A DNA stretch of 64,000 bases from Acidobacteriota bacterium (GTDB taxonomy: Bacteria > Acidobacteriota > Terriglobia > Bryobacterales > Bryobacteraceae): assembly GCA_017307505.1 (NCBI GenBank), contig JAFKEE010000016.1:124001-188000 (forward strand). Direction: 5' to 3'. Both the position numbers and the translations under genes were made by a program. The notes below the pieces were generated by a model. It made no database searches, had not been told where the DNA came from, and worked only from the letters and a program-made list of their open reading frames with translations. Shown in pieces: positions 51,198 through 59,876 of the stretch (position 1 is the stretch's first letter; every line of letters starts with the position of its first letter).

Positions 51198-51351
51198 GGC
51201 GCAAGTTCCCCCACGGACAACGATTCCTGACCCGCCGACTGAGCCGCCAGCCACCGAAGCAATGGCTGGAGAACAGGCACCAGCACGGCCTCCTCCAATA
51301 CGAACCTGTTACGGTTGAATCCAGTATTCTAGCATGCGTTTCACCCGTTTC

Positions 51352-52743
51352 TCAGGCTTTCTGGCGTTGGGGCAGCCATACTGCGATCAGAATTACTACT
51401 ACTGTAATGAAACAGGTCCATGGAATCCACGATGACTCCGTGATCCAACCTAGGAAGCGCAGGCGATCGAGCCAGGCCAGGCGGGGTCCATTTGACAGGA
51501 CGGCCAGGGGAGCTCGCAAGGCGTGGAGATCGTAGGAAGCACCGATGGACCAGCTTTGGGCCACAGTGGCGGCAATGACCGTCCAGGCCAGCCAACGCGG
51601 CCAAGTCTGCAGAACCTGCAGGCTGAGGAGGAGTAATCCGGGTACGACGGGAACGAGGTAGCGCATGCCGGTGTTCCACTGGAGCCAGGAGTACTGATTG
51701 GCGGCGCAGAAGAGGACGAAGACTGCGAAATAGCCGTAAATCCACCTGGCGAGACTGGGTGGAACGCGCCATTTTCCGGTGCGCACGAAGGGTGCGGCGA
51801 AGGCAAGCAACAGCAGGGGACAGTAAGCGAAGAGGCCAAAGGACGGGTGGAAGAAGTTGGCCCAGGCGAGGTCGGGTGAGGGCCAACTGAAACCGCGGTA
51901 GCCCTGGGAAGTAGGCGCCGTGGGTGGCATGTAGTGCTGCGAAGGCAGGATAGGATTGCCGAAGGAGAGGGCCTGGTAGGCGGCGAGACCAATGACTCCG
52001 GGCAGGGTTCCGAGGGTGAAGGGGATGGCCGATTGCCAGCGGGTAAGGAGCAGGTAAAGCCCGACGATGCCGGCCAGCAGGAGTCCTGTAAAGTCGCAGA
52101 GGACGGCGTAGCCGCAGAGGAAGCCGGCGAACAGCAGGCGGTTGCGTGTCCAGCCTCGATTCCAGAGCAGGAGCGCTGTGAAGAGGCCCAGGTGTCCGAC
52201 CAGCAGGTTGTGGTTGAGATAGAGGGTGCGGAAGAAGACCGGAGTGCCGAAGGCGAACGTCAGGGCGGCGATTGCGGCGTATTTCATTTCAACGCCTGAT
52301 TCGGCCAGGCGCTTCGCCAGCAATGCGGCCACGAGGGCGGAGACCGGAGCCATGAGTCCCGCCACGGTGAGGAAGGCGGTGACGAGGAAGTACGCCAGCA
52401 GACCGGCGCGGGCCGCGATGACCTCGGCGTGTTCCGTAGTGCGGATGTGTGGAGCGGGCGCCTGCTTTTCCCAATTGATGGCCTGATGGAGGAGAGGCCG
52501 GCCCAGCAGCAGAGGGACGGCGCCAGCAATTGAAGCGCCAGGATTGTTGTTGATGTAAGCACCGCCGTGGGGTCCGCGGAAGATGTCCTCAATAAAACCG
52601 TCGAAGCGGGCGACGTTCAGCGTGCCCTGTTCGGCGAGCGTGAGGGCAGGAAACTGCTCGCGGATGATCCAGGGCGCCCAGTACACGGTGTAGACGGTCC
52701 AACAGGTGAAGAAGAGGCGCCAGGCGAGGGCCTTCGGGGTCAT
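51352..52743 (-). CDS. Polytopic membrane protein, probable polyprenyl-phosphate-dependent glycosyltransferase-like
   Basis: 463 residues from ATG 52743, with about 10-11 predicted helices and the aromatic-rich loops typical of GT-C mannosyltransferase-like proteins. A soluble-facing acidic/histidine region (NNNPGASIAGAVP, AEVIAARAG) follows helix 1. No decisive catalytic motif is visible. Its position between a flavoprotein and GT4 supports a role in extracytoplasmic glycan assembly. The 154 bp between it and the GT4 start hold no clear gene. Confidence 0.8.
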   Translation of the reverse strand: MTPKALAWRLFFTCWTVYTVYWAPWIIREQFPALTLAEQGTLNVARFDGFIEDIFRGPHGGAYINNNPGASIAGAVPLLLGRPLLHQAINWEKQAPAPHIRTTEHAEVIAARAGLLAYFLVTAFLTVAGLMAPVSALVAALLAKRLAESGVEMKYAAIAALTFAFGTPVFFRTLYLNHNLLVGHLGLFTALLLWNRGWTRNRLLFAGFLCGYAVLCDFTGLLLAGIVGLYLLLTRWQSAIPFTLGTLPGVIGLAAYQALSFGNPILPSQHYMPPTAPTSQGYRGFSWPSPDLAWANFFHPSFGLFAYCPLLLLAFAAPFVRTGKWRVPPSLARWIYGYFAVFVLFCAANQYSWLQWNTGMRYLVPVVPGLLLLSLQVLQTWPRWLAWTVIAATVAQSWSIGASYDLHALRAPLAVLSNGPRLAWLDRLRFLGWITESSWIPWTCFITVVVILIAVWLPQRQKA

Positions 52744-52748
52744 GCCGG

Positions 52749-54155
52749 CTAATCCTCCACCACAAACTCTTCGAAGGCGCGGCGATGCTGCTGCCACCGG
52801 GCGCGGTCAATCCGGCCGGACTCGTCGATACACTCAGCCGCGGCGTAGGCCATGGCGAGGGTGTGGTGGGTGTTGTCGTGGGCGAACAGCCCTTGCCGGC
52901 CCAGGGTCAGCACACCGTCGAGTTGGGCCACCCATTCATCCAACGGCTGGAAGTGACGGCGGAAGCCGCTTTCGTAAACAGGGTACGCCTGGCCGAGGCG
53001 GCGCGCGGTGGCGCCAAGCACCCGTCCGGTGTAGGGGATGCCAGCATGGCGCAGCGAATCGAGCACCAGTTTCTGTAGCTCTGCGTCAGTGGCCTTCCAG
53101 ACGGCATCGGCGGGATCGCAGGGAAGCTCGGCGCAGAGGACGGTGCGTGAGGCCGGCCCGTGCAGGCCATAGTTCTTGGGTTCGGAGAGCCGGGTGATGG
53201 CGATGCCGGCAGCGGGGAAGTAGTGGGCGTCGTACTCAGTGAACTGCGGGGTGTCGAGGGTGAGATAGATGAGGATCATGGCCCGGTAGCGCAGGGCACC
53301 GCCGGCCTCGAGGATCGACGACGGGGCCGCCGGCTGGAGCATTCGGGCAAGTTGGGGAATGGGGATGGTGGAGAGGACGATTCCAGGCGGCAAGGCGCGT
53401 TCGCCGGCGGCGTCACGGACTTCCACCAGAGCCTGGCCATCGCCCTGAAGGCGGATCCGGGTCACTGAGGTATTGAGGAGGAGCCCGGCTCCTGCCTGTT
53501 GGGCGGCGAAGGCGTAGGCTTCGCTGATCTGCCCGAAGCCCTGGCGAGGGTAGTAGAAGCGGCCCTTCGTGGAAGGGGCGAGCACCTTGCGGACCAGCTT
53601 GGTGAGCGACCCGGCCGAGACGCGGCGGCGCGCCTGCTCGGCATCGAGATGCCGGGGGTCCAGACCCCAGATCTTGACGGCGTAAGGGAAGTAGAAGTCC
53701 TGGCAGATGGTGGGTCCGAGGCCGGCGGCGAGAACGGTGGCAAACGACTCATCGCCACCGTTGGAGCGAGGCTTCCAGACGGCGTCCCGGAGGACCCCGG
53801 CGGCAAAGCCGGGTGGTGCGTGGAGAACGAGGTCGGTGGGCTTGAGCGGGAAGTGGAGCCAGCGTCCGCCAAGGTGGATGCGCCCGTGACGAGGGCGGTC
53901 GAGCAGGTCACCGCCCAGGAAGGAGCGGATATCGGCCAGAATCTGCGGAGCACAGGACGGGTGCAGGCGGTGGCTGCCGAAGTCGACGCGTTGTCCGTCG
54001 ATGGTGAGGCTGCCGGCGTTTCCACCTACGCCGGGGCCGCGCTCGACCACGGTGACGGCGAAACCGCGGCGGGCGAGTTGCCAGGCGGCACCCAGGCCGG
54101 CGGGTCCGCCGCCGAGGACGATGACGGCCGCGCGGCGGGTAGACAGATCAGACAT
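52749..54155 (-). CDS. FAD-dependent oxidoreductase of the amine-oxidase/UDP-galactopyranose-mutase-like group
   Basis: 468 residues from ATG 54155. The FAD motif AVIVLGGGPAGLGAAWQLAR is followed by VVERGPGVGGNAGSLTIDG and then a substrate-type region GSHRLHPSCAP and RIHLGGRWLHFPLKP. The C-terminal block LGRQGLFAHDNTHHTLAMAY closes the FAD fold. Related proteins in glycan clusters resemble UDP-galactopyranose mutase or protoporphyrinogen oxidase. It is the first gene of the eight-gene operon, 5 bp upstream of the membrane protein. Confidence 0.9.
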   Translation of the reverse strand: MSDLSTRRAAVIVLGGGPAGLGAAWQLARRGFAVTVVERGPGVGGNAGSLTIDGQRVDFGSHRLHPSCAPQILADIRSFLGGDLLDRPRHGRIHLGGRWLHFPLKPTDLVLHAPPGFAAGVLRDAVWKPRSNGGDESFATVLAAGLGPTICQDFYFPYAVKIWGLDPRHLDAEQARRRVSAGSLTKLVRKVLAPSTKGRFYYPRQGFGQISEAYAFAAQQAGAGLLLNTSVTRIRLQGDGQALVEVRDAAGERALPPGIVLSTIPIPQLARMLQPAAPSSILEAGGALRYRAMILIYLTLDTPQFTEYDAHYFPAAGIAITRLSEPKNYGLHGPASRTVLCAELPCDPADAVWKATDAELQKLVLDSLRHAGIPYTGRVLGATARRLGQAYPVYESGFRRHFQPLDEWVAQLDGVLTLGRQGLFAHDNTHHTLAMAYAAAECIDESGRIDRARWQQHRRAFEEFVVED

Positions 54156-54261
54156 CCCGTCTATTGTCGCGCGTGGATCCAGGGTGCAGCACGCCGCGGG
54201 AAAGCCGGGATTCTGCGCGGCTTCCCAATTCCCGTAGAATTGGACCAAGGAGATCCTATCG

Positions 54262-54789
54262 ATGACAACTCGTTCCATCCTGGCCGCTACGACGGCCCTG
54301 GCGCTCTCCGCTCTCACCCTGGCCGGGGCTCAGGGCGACCGGAAGGCCGCCACCGCGGAAGTCAAAGACGCGCAGGGCAAGGTAGTTGCCACCGCGAAGT
54401 TCAAAGAGGTGAAGGGCGGCGTTCAGCTGTCGGTGAAGGCGACGGGCCTTCCGGCCGGCGTCCATGCGATCCACGTTCATACGGTTGGCAAGTGTGAAGA
54501 GCCGGCCTTTACGACGGCGGGCGGCCACTTCAATCCCGCCAAGAAGCAGCACGGCATGATGAACCCGGCAGGGCACCATGCCGGCGACATGCCCAATTTC
54601 ACGATCAACGCCAAGGGGACCGGAACCTACAAGACCGTCATCCAGGGCGTAACGCTGGCCGGGGATGGTGAGACGTCGCTGTTCCATTCGGGCGGCACCT
54701 CGCTGGTGATCCACGAGAAAGAAGACGATATGAAGAGCGACCCGGCTGGCAATGCCGGCGCGCGGCTGGCCTGCGGTCTGGTTCAGTAA
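54262..54789 (+). CDS. sodC: Cu/Zn superoxide dismutase
   Basis: 175 residues with a signal peptide ending near residue 23 and AAGGAG upstream. The metal site appears complete: H71 and H73 (HVH) and H151 for copper, H89 (GGHFNP) as the bridging ligand, H97, H106 and D109 (HHAGDMPN) for zinc, the active-site arginine in GARLACG, and a probable C78-C171 disulfide. It removes superoxide in the periplasm. TAGAAT at 54235-54240 is a candidate -10 box, and a terminator hairpin follows the stop. Confidence 0.95.
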   Translation: MTTRSILAATTALALSALTLAGAQGDRKAATAEVKDAQGKVVATAKFKEVKGGVQLSVKATGLPAGVHAIHVHTVGKCEEPAFTTAGGHFNPAKKQHGMMNPAGHHAGDMPNFTINAKGTGTYKTVIQGVTLAGDGETSLFHSGGTSLVIHEKEDDMKSDPAGNAGARLACGLVQ

Positions 54790-54801
54790 GAGTTTCTCTC
54801 G

Positions 54802-54825
54802 GGGCCGTACTTACGGGTGCGGCCC
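54802..54825 (+). terminator. Hairpin terminator after sodC
   Basis: GGGCCGTAC (54802-54810) pairs with GTGCGGCCC (54817-54825) with one U-G wobble and a 6-base loop TTACGG. It lies 13 bp after the sodC stop. The tail is moderately U-rich (ATCTTCCCTAATT). Confidence 0.65.
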
Positions 54826-54911
54826 ATCTTCCCTAATTCCGCCGGGCGCCCCTCGCGGCGCATCGCTCGCCCCTTGTTTTTCCTCCCCAGATTACCCAGA
54901 CTTACTTCAAT

Positions 54912-56615
54912 ATGCGGCTCATTTTGGCGCTCTTTTTCTGTACTGCCCTCCACAGTCAGGATTTCGCTGAAATATCCGGGCTGGTCGTCGATTCGGGCAC
55001 CAGGCAACCGCTCGCGGGAGCGCGCGTCGTGCTGGTGCGCATGGGGCCGGGTGCGAGCTACAGCATGCGGACCTTCGAGATGGAGCTGTCGCCGGAGATG
55101 CCCGATCCGGCCGCGCCCGGCTTTGCCATCCTCACAGGCGACCAGGGGCTTTTCCGGTGTAAGGTCACAGCTCCGGCAGAATTCATGGTCTTCGTCAGCC
55201 GGCCGGGCTATGTGAAATGGGGCATGAGTTTCGAGACCCAACGGCGATTTGGAGTGAAGCCTGGAGAGAATCCGGAGTCACTGCGGATTCCCCTGGACGC
55301 GGAAGCGACCATCACGGGCAAGGTTGTCGATGCGGACATTGGCGCGGCACTGCCCGGGCTGTCGGTGACCGCACTCAAGTGGCGAGTATTTAAAGGGACA
55401 CAGGTGCTGATGCCGGCTGCGGAAGGCTCAACCACGACGGCCGAGGGCGTTTACGAGATCAAGGGCCTCCCGCCTGGCGAGTACCACCTGCGGATCGAGC
55501 TACCGGTGCGCAAGAAGTTCAGCCCGGGCGGAGACGCTGACGAGTTCCGCGACCATCGCGAAATCGCGTACGGCCGCGCGTACTATCCGGGAGTGGATGC
55601 ACGGGAGCAGGCGACCCCCGTTACGCTTCTGCCGGGCGCCACGCTGGCGTCCACTAACTTTAAATTGACGAAGAAGCGGCTGGCCTGCATCCGTGGGCGG
55701 GTCTATTCCCTGGAAGGGGAGGAGTTTCCGGGGGAGGTGCCGGTTATGCTGGGCCGGGTGGAGTACCAAGGTGACTCGGTAAGTTACCAGGCGGTCGCCC
55801 AAGCGCCGATTGCTCTGGGCTCCTCGTTCCGCCTGGATGGACTCCCGCCGGGCCGGTATTGGCTGCAGGCGGTACTGGCCAAGGGCTCGCCGCCAGGCCG
55901 GCGCGCTGCCTACCACTTCTTCGAACTCGACGACGCTAATGTCGACAATTTGGAACTTGCGGTCACCAAAGGGGTGGCGATACGCGGCAAGGCCACGCTG
56001 CACGAGTCGGTTACGGGTACGTATCAGGAGGTGATCAAGCCGGAATCGCCGCCGCAGGTTTCGCTGGCCTATCGGGACCGGATGAGCAACGGCGATGAGG
56101 TTGCGCCGGTGCGCTGGCAGCCGGACGGGTCATTTGAGATCCAGGGCGTGATGGATGGTACCTACAAGGCCTATGCCACACGGCTGCCGGCCGGACTCGC
56201 CTTAGGCGAGGTGCGGTACAACGGGAGCCGGCAGCCTCGCGGGCTGATTACTTTGAATCGCGGGGCTTTGGAACAGAAGCTGGAACTGGTGCTGTACCCC
56301 GCGACAGCTTCCATCCAGGTTTCCGTGATGGATGGAACGCGTCCGGCGAAGGATGCGCAGGTGGCACTGCTGGCCGAGGATTACGACCAGGAGGACCCTC
56401 AGCGAGAAGTAAAGACCGCGCAGACCGACGCCAATGGGCTGGCTACATTTCCGAAACTGATTGCGGGTAAATACCGGGTGCTGGCATTTGGTCCCGATGC
56501 CACCTGGCGTACCACACCTTCCTTGCGCAATCTGGTGAGGACGGCCGCCAAAGTGGTGGACGTCGCGACGGGAGCTTCAGCGGCGGCGGACGTGAAGCTG
56601 ACAGCCGTCGAGTAA
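54912..56615 (+). CDS. Secreted protein with carboxypeptidase-regulatory-like/Cna-B-type repeats
   Basis: 567 residues with a signal peptide (MRLILALFFCTALHS). The first repeat is ISGLVVDSGTRQPLAGARVV. Other beta domains start near ITGKVVDADIGAALPGLSVTAL, VYEIKGLPPGEYHLRIELPV and IRGRVYSLEGEEF, each ending in a GLPPGRYWL-type turn. These small domains build stalks or bind partners on the cell surface. No enzymatic domain is visible. It converges on the sialidase-like gene with a 7-bp gap. Confidence 0.88.
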   Translation: MRLILALFFCTALHSQDFAEISGLVVDSGTRQPLAGARVVLVRMGPGASYSMRTFEMELSPEMPDPAAPGFAILTGDQGLFRCKVTAPAEFMVFVSRPGYVKWGMSFETQRRFGVKPGENPESLRIPLDAEATITGKVVDADIGAALPGLSVTALKWRVFKGTQVLMPAAEGSTTTAEGVYEIKGLPPGEYHLRIELPVRKKFSPGGDADEFRDHREIAYGRAYYPGVDAREQATPVTLLPGATLASTNFKLTKKRLACIRGRVYSLEGEEFPGEVPVMLGRVEYQGDSVSYQAVAQAPIALGSSFRLDGLPPGRYWLQAVLAKGSPPGRRAAYHFFELDDANVDNLELAVTKGVAIRGKATLHESVTGTYQEVIKPESPPQVSLAYRDRMSNGDEVAPVRWQPDGSFEIQGVMDGTYKAYATRLPAGLALGEVRYNGSRQPRGLITLNRGALEQKLELVLYPATASIQVSVMDGTRPAKDAQVALLAEDYDQEDPQREVKTAQTDANGLATFPKLIAGKYRVLAFGPDATWRTTPSLRNLVRTAAKVVDVATGASAAADVKLTAVE

Positions 56616-56622
56616 CCGGCGG

Positions 56623-57795
56623 CTACTTCCTGAGCCACTCCTTGTCGAATGAAACGTGTCTGATCGTTTGCATCTCTTTCTCTCCTTTTGCCTGCGGCCC
56701 GGTGAAGCTGTAGGTGGCGTGGATCTGCCCGTCGCGTGTCTGAATCACTGAGGGGTACGAGTACCCGCCCGTCTCCGTGTTCTCCAGGCTCTTCTTCCAC
56801 GGCCAGGTTTTGCCTTCGTCCGGTGACATCCAGACCGAGAGGCGGTTGCGGCCTTTCTCCGTGTCGTTCAGAACCATGACCCATTCGCCGGTCTTCAAGG
56901 CGATGACTTCCACGCTGGAGCCAGGGTTCGGGATATCGGAGTCGGTGACCGCGCTCCAGCTCACACCGTCGTCTTTGGACTCGCTGACCAGCACGCGCTG
57001 CGGCGGCGGCCCGTTGTCGCGCATGTACGCTACGACCGTGCCATCCTTCTTCCGGATGAGCGAAGGCTGGACGCCGCCCAGGCTGACCAGCGGTTCACTG
57101 GGGCGCCACGTCCTGCCGCCATCGTCGGTGATTGCCACCAAAGACAGGTTGTAAGTGTCCGAGTAGAGCGGCAGCAGAACACGGCCCGAGGGCAGTTCCA
57201 GAGGGTGAATGCGAGGCATCCAACCCAGGCGGTTCAGGAGCTTGTCGGTGGAGCGGACGATGGCCGTGAAGGCTTCGTTGCGGTCGCGCTGGACGGTGAC
57301 GGGCTCCACCAGTTCGCGGATTCTAGGGCTGACCATGCCGGCGAAGCCTTCGGGGATGAGCAGGATGTTGTCAGAGAGCGACCACTTGGGCATGGGCGCA
57401 CGAAAGGCGGGCTCCGAGATGCGGAGTTTGAGCAGCGCGGTCTCCCAGCGGTTGTCGAGAATTGCGGTCCAGAGGAACCAGAGGCGCTGCTTGCTGTCGG
57501 CGAAGAGGATGGGGTTGGTATCGGGGAAGCCGGGCGTGTCGTCGAGCGTGAACGGAGCATCCCACTCCTTCGCACCCTTTTTGAGGAACGCGGCCTGCAC
57601 CTTCACGTCGTCGGCCGTGCGTTCGCCGGAGCCGATGTACCAGCAGGTCATCAGGCGCCCGTCGGCCAGTTCCACGATGGAAGACGAATGGGCGTGCAGC
57701 TTCTGGGGCGCGAAGATGAACTGCTGCTGGAAGGCGGGCTCCGCCGCAAAGGCCGCGCCGGCCAGCAGCGCGAAGACGGTCAGTTTTGTGGTCAT
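56623..57795 (-). CDS. Exported sialidase-like (BNR/Asp-box) propeller
   Basis: 390 residues with signal MTTKLTVFALLAGAAFA. A sialidase-type propeller with Asp boxes is seen: AITDDGGRTWRPSEPL, SKDDGVSWSAVTDSD and SPDEGKTWPWKK, plus an N-terminal HAHSSSIVELADGRLMTCW. True sialidases or related exo-glycosidases share this fold; catalytic residues cannot be certified. It is the last gene of the glycan operon, 3 bp after the propeller/helical gene. Confidence 0.9.
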   Translation of the reverse strand: MTTKLTVFALLAGAAFAAEPAFQQQFIFAPQKLHAHSSSIVELADGRLMTCWYIGSGERTADDVKVQAAFLKKGAKEWDAPFTLDDTPGFPDTNPILFADSKQRLWFLWTAILDNRWETALLKLRISEPAFRAPMPKWSLSDNILLIPEGFAGMVSPRIRELVEPVTVQRDRNEAFTAIVRSTDKLLNRLGWMPRIHPLELPSGRVLLPLYSDTYNLSLVAITDDGGRTWRPSEPLVSLGGVQPSLIRKKDGTVVAYMRDNGPPPQRVLVSESKDDGVSWSAVTDSDIPNPGSSVEVIALKTGEWVMVLNDTEKGRNRLSVWMSPDEGKTWPWKKSLENTETGGYSYPSVIQTRDGQIHATYSFTGPQAKGEKEMQTIRHVSFDKEWLRK

Positions 57796-57798
57796 CGA

Positions 57799-59862
57799 TT
57801 ACTCCCGGATGAAGCCGTGATAGAGGCCCATGTAGTAGGGCAGCAGGTAGACGCCACCGTCGCCGAGGTTGCGGCCGTTGCCGCCCTGGTCCAGGGTCCA
57901 CGGATCGTGGTTCCAGTGGCCGACGTAGCGTTCGTCGATGGGCAGGACTTTGCCGTTGACGCGATAGCCGGTGGCGCGTTTGCCTTCGTCGCGAACCGGC
58001 TCCGCCAGGTGGATGAGGTCCTTGCGGTGGCTGTTGGAAAGCCGCCAGTCGATGCGGTCGAGGGGCAGCCGCTTCAGCGTGTCGACGCTCTCGGCCTGCC
58101 AGTCGCCGGTGGGGGAGAGGTCCTTCTCGCCATAGGCGTCGGAGTACTTCTGACCCGTCGCAATCGCTGCGAAGAGGAAATTGAAGACCGGATTCAGCTC
58201 GGGCACCTCGTTCTCCCAATGGTTGCGGAACGACAGCAGCAGTTTCTGGCGGAGGTCCGGATCCGTCTCGTACTTCAGCAGGCTGTAGAAGTTCATGAAG
58301 ATCATCTCGTCGTCGCTCTGGTTGCCGGCGCCCATGCCCAGATGCGTCTTTGTGATGAGGATGTTCATGTCGTAGGCGTGCTTCTCGATGAGGTAGCGGG
58401 ACGCCTTCTCATACTTCGCATCACCTGTGATGTGTGAGGCGACCTTCAGATAAGCCAGGATGCTGAGCGAGTTCATGCCGCGCTCCTGCCACCAGTCGCG
58501 GCTTTTGTTGATCTCTTCGGGATTGAAGATGGACCAGCGGGTGGGTTTGCCGTCGTGGTCCACGAGCTGGAAGTTGTGCTCCACCAGATGATCGGTCAGA
58601 GCGGCGACATGGTCGCGCACGCGCTGCTTTTCGTCATCCGTTTTGGCGACCAAGTCGTAGTAGAGGGCATAGAAGAAGTAGTGGCCGTCGAGCTCGTCGG
58701 AGCTGGTGTCGGTCTTCCAGTACCACTGGCCATCGGCGCTTTTGGGCCAGCGCGGAGTGATCACCTTCCAGCGCTTGTCGCGGGTCTGCTGGTTCTGCAG
58801 ATCGCGCTCGGGTGTCGCGTGGAGATTGGGATCCGGGCCACTGACGGGCAGGATCGAGCGGGCGACGAAGCCTCTGGGGGCCGGATGGTCCCCACCCTGG
58901 GTGACGGTGCCCAGGAAGCGAAGGGCTTCGAAAGCGGCCTTGGCCCGGCGTGCCGCGTCGGGACTGCCGGTGGCTCCGAAGGCGAAGCATTCGCCGGCGC
59001 CGTACATGGAAGTCCACAGGCCGTCGTTGTCGCTGTCGGTCTGGGTCCATTCGCTGAGGTCGCCGGGCTGCTTCAGCACGACAGGATGGACATAGCCGTA
59101 GGGGGTGCGGCGGTGGCGCTTATCGATCTCCGACTCGAAGATGCGCGCCTTTTCGGCGAGCGTCATCGGCTTGCGCTCGATCAGGGCGAGCCCCTTGGCG
59201 GTAGCGATCCAGGCGTCGCCGTTGGCGTTCACGGCGATGGCGCGGACGTCGTCATTGGGCAGCCAGCGCAGGCCCTGGCGGTACTCCCAGACCTGGCCGT
59301 CAAAGCGAATGGCACCCTTGTGAGTGCCGAACCAGACGACGCCATTCTCGCCGGCCGCAACGGTGGTGAAGTCGTCGTAAGGCAGGCCTTCATGGCCGGC
59401 AAAGAGGGTCCAGGTGGCACCGTCCAGGACCCCAGCGCCTTGCGGGCTGGCGAACCACAGGCGGTCCTTCGAGTCGAAGGCAACGCCGCGGACGTCGACC
59501 GGCGCCCAGCTCTGGGTGGCGGTTTTCGGGAAGAGACGCTGCCAGGGTCCGGCTCCGGTTTTGAGATAGAGGCCATCGGCACGGGCTTCGGCGAGGCGTC
59601 CATCCCTGGCGCGGACGGTATTCGGAGACGCGGGCGCCTTCTGCTGAGAGGCGGTCCATTTGCCGTTGTTGAAGGCCACCGCGCCGGCACTGGTGAACGC
59701 CGTGACGGCTCCAGCGGCATCGACGCGCACCGAAAGGACGTCATCGGCGGGCAGACCCTGCGCCTTCCCGTAGAAGGTCCGGGTCTCGGCCGCAAACTGG
59801 CCGACCGTCAACGGCTCCGCCGCCGCGCTCAGCGCGAAGATGCACAGGAACAGTGATCTCAT
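57799..59862 (-). CDS. Exported sensor-propeller fused to an alpha-helical carbohydrate-type domain
   Basis: 687 residues from ATG 59862 (GTG 59880 is a possible earlier start). A signal peptide MRSLFLCIFALSAAA is followed by regulator-propeller-type repeats (DDVLSVRVDAAGAVTAFTSA, GVVWFGTHKGAIRFDGQVWE, DDVRAIAVNANGDAWIATAK). An alpha-helical domain (about 370-680) is homologous over most of its length to the partial gene at 63083, for example SSDELDGHYFFYALYYDLV versus SSDEIVGHMYAYAIAYDLL. Alpha-helical barrels like this occur in glycoside hydrolases and lyases. Function unassigned. Confidence 0.85.
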   Translation of the reverse strand: MRSLFLCIFALSAAAEPLTVGQFAAETRTFYGKAQGLPADDVLSVRVDAAGAVTAFTSAGAVAFNNGKWTASQQKAPASPNTVRARDGRLAEARADGLYLKTGAGPWQRLFPKTATQSWAPVDVRGVAFDSKDRLWFASPQGAGVLDGATWTLFAGHEGLPYDDFTTVAAGENGVVWFGTHKGAIRFDGQVWEYRQGLRWLPNDDVRAIAVNANGDAWIATAKGLALIERKPMTLAEKARIFESEIDKRHRRTPYGYVHPVVLKQPGDLSEWTQTDSDNDGLWTSMYGAGECFAFGATGSPDAARRAKAAFEALRFLGTVTQGGDHPAPRGFVARSILPVSGPDPNLHATPERDLQNQQTRDKRWKVITPRWPKSADGQWYWKTDTSSDELDGHYFFYALYYDLVAKTDDEKQRVRDHVAALTDHLVEHNFQLVDHDGKPTRWSIFNPEEINKSRDWWQERGMNSLSILAYLKVASHITGDAKYEKASRYLIEKHAYDMNILITKTHLGMGAGNQSDDEMIFMNFYSLLKYETDPDLRQKLLLSFRNHWENEVPELNPVFNFLFAAIATGQKYSDAYGEKDLSPTGDWQAESVDTLKRLPLDRIDWRLSNSHRKDLIHLAEPVRDEGKRATGYRVNGKVLPIDERYVGHWNHDPWTLDQGGNGRNLGDGGVYLLPYYMGLYHGFIRE

Positions 59863-59876
59863 TCCATCCCTTTCGT

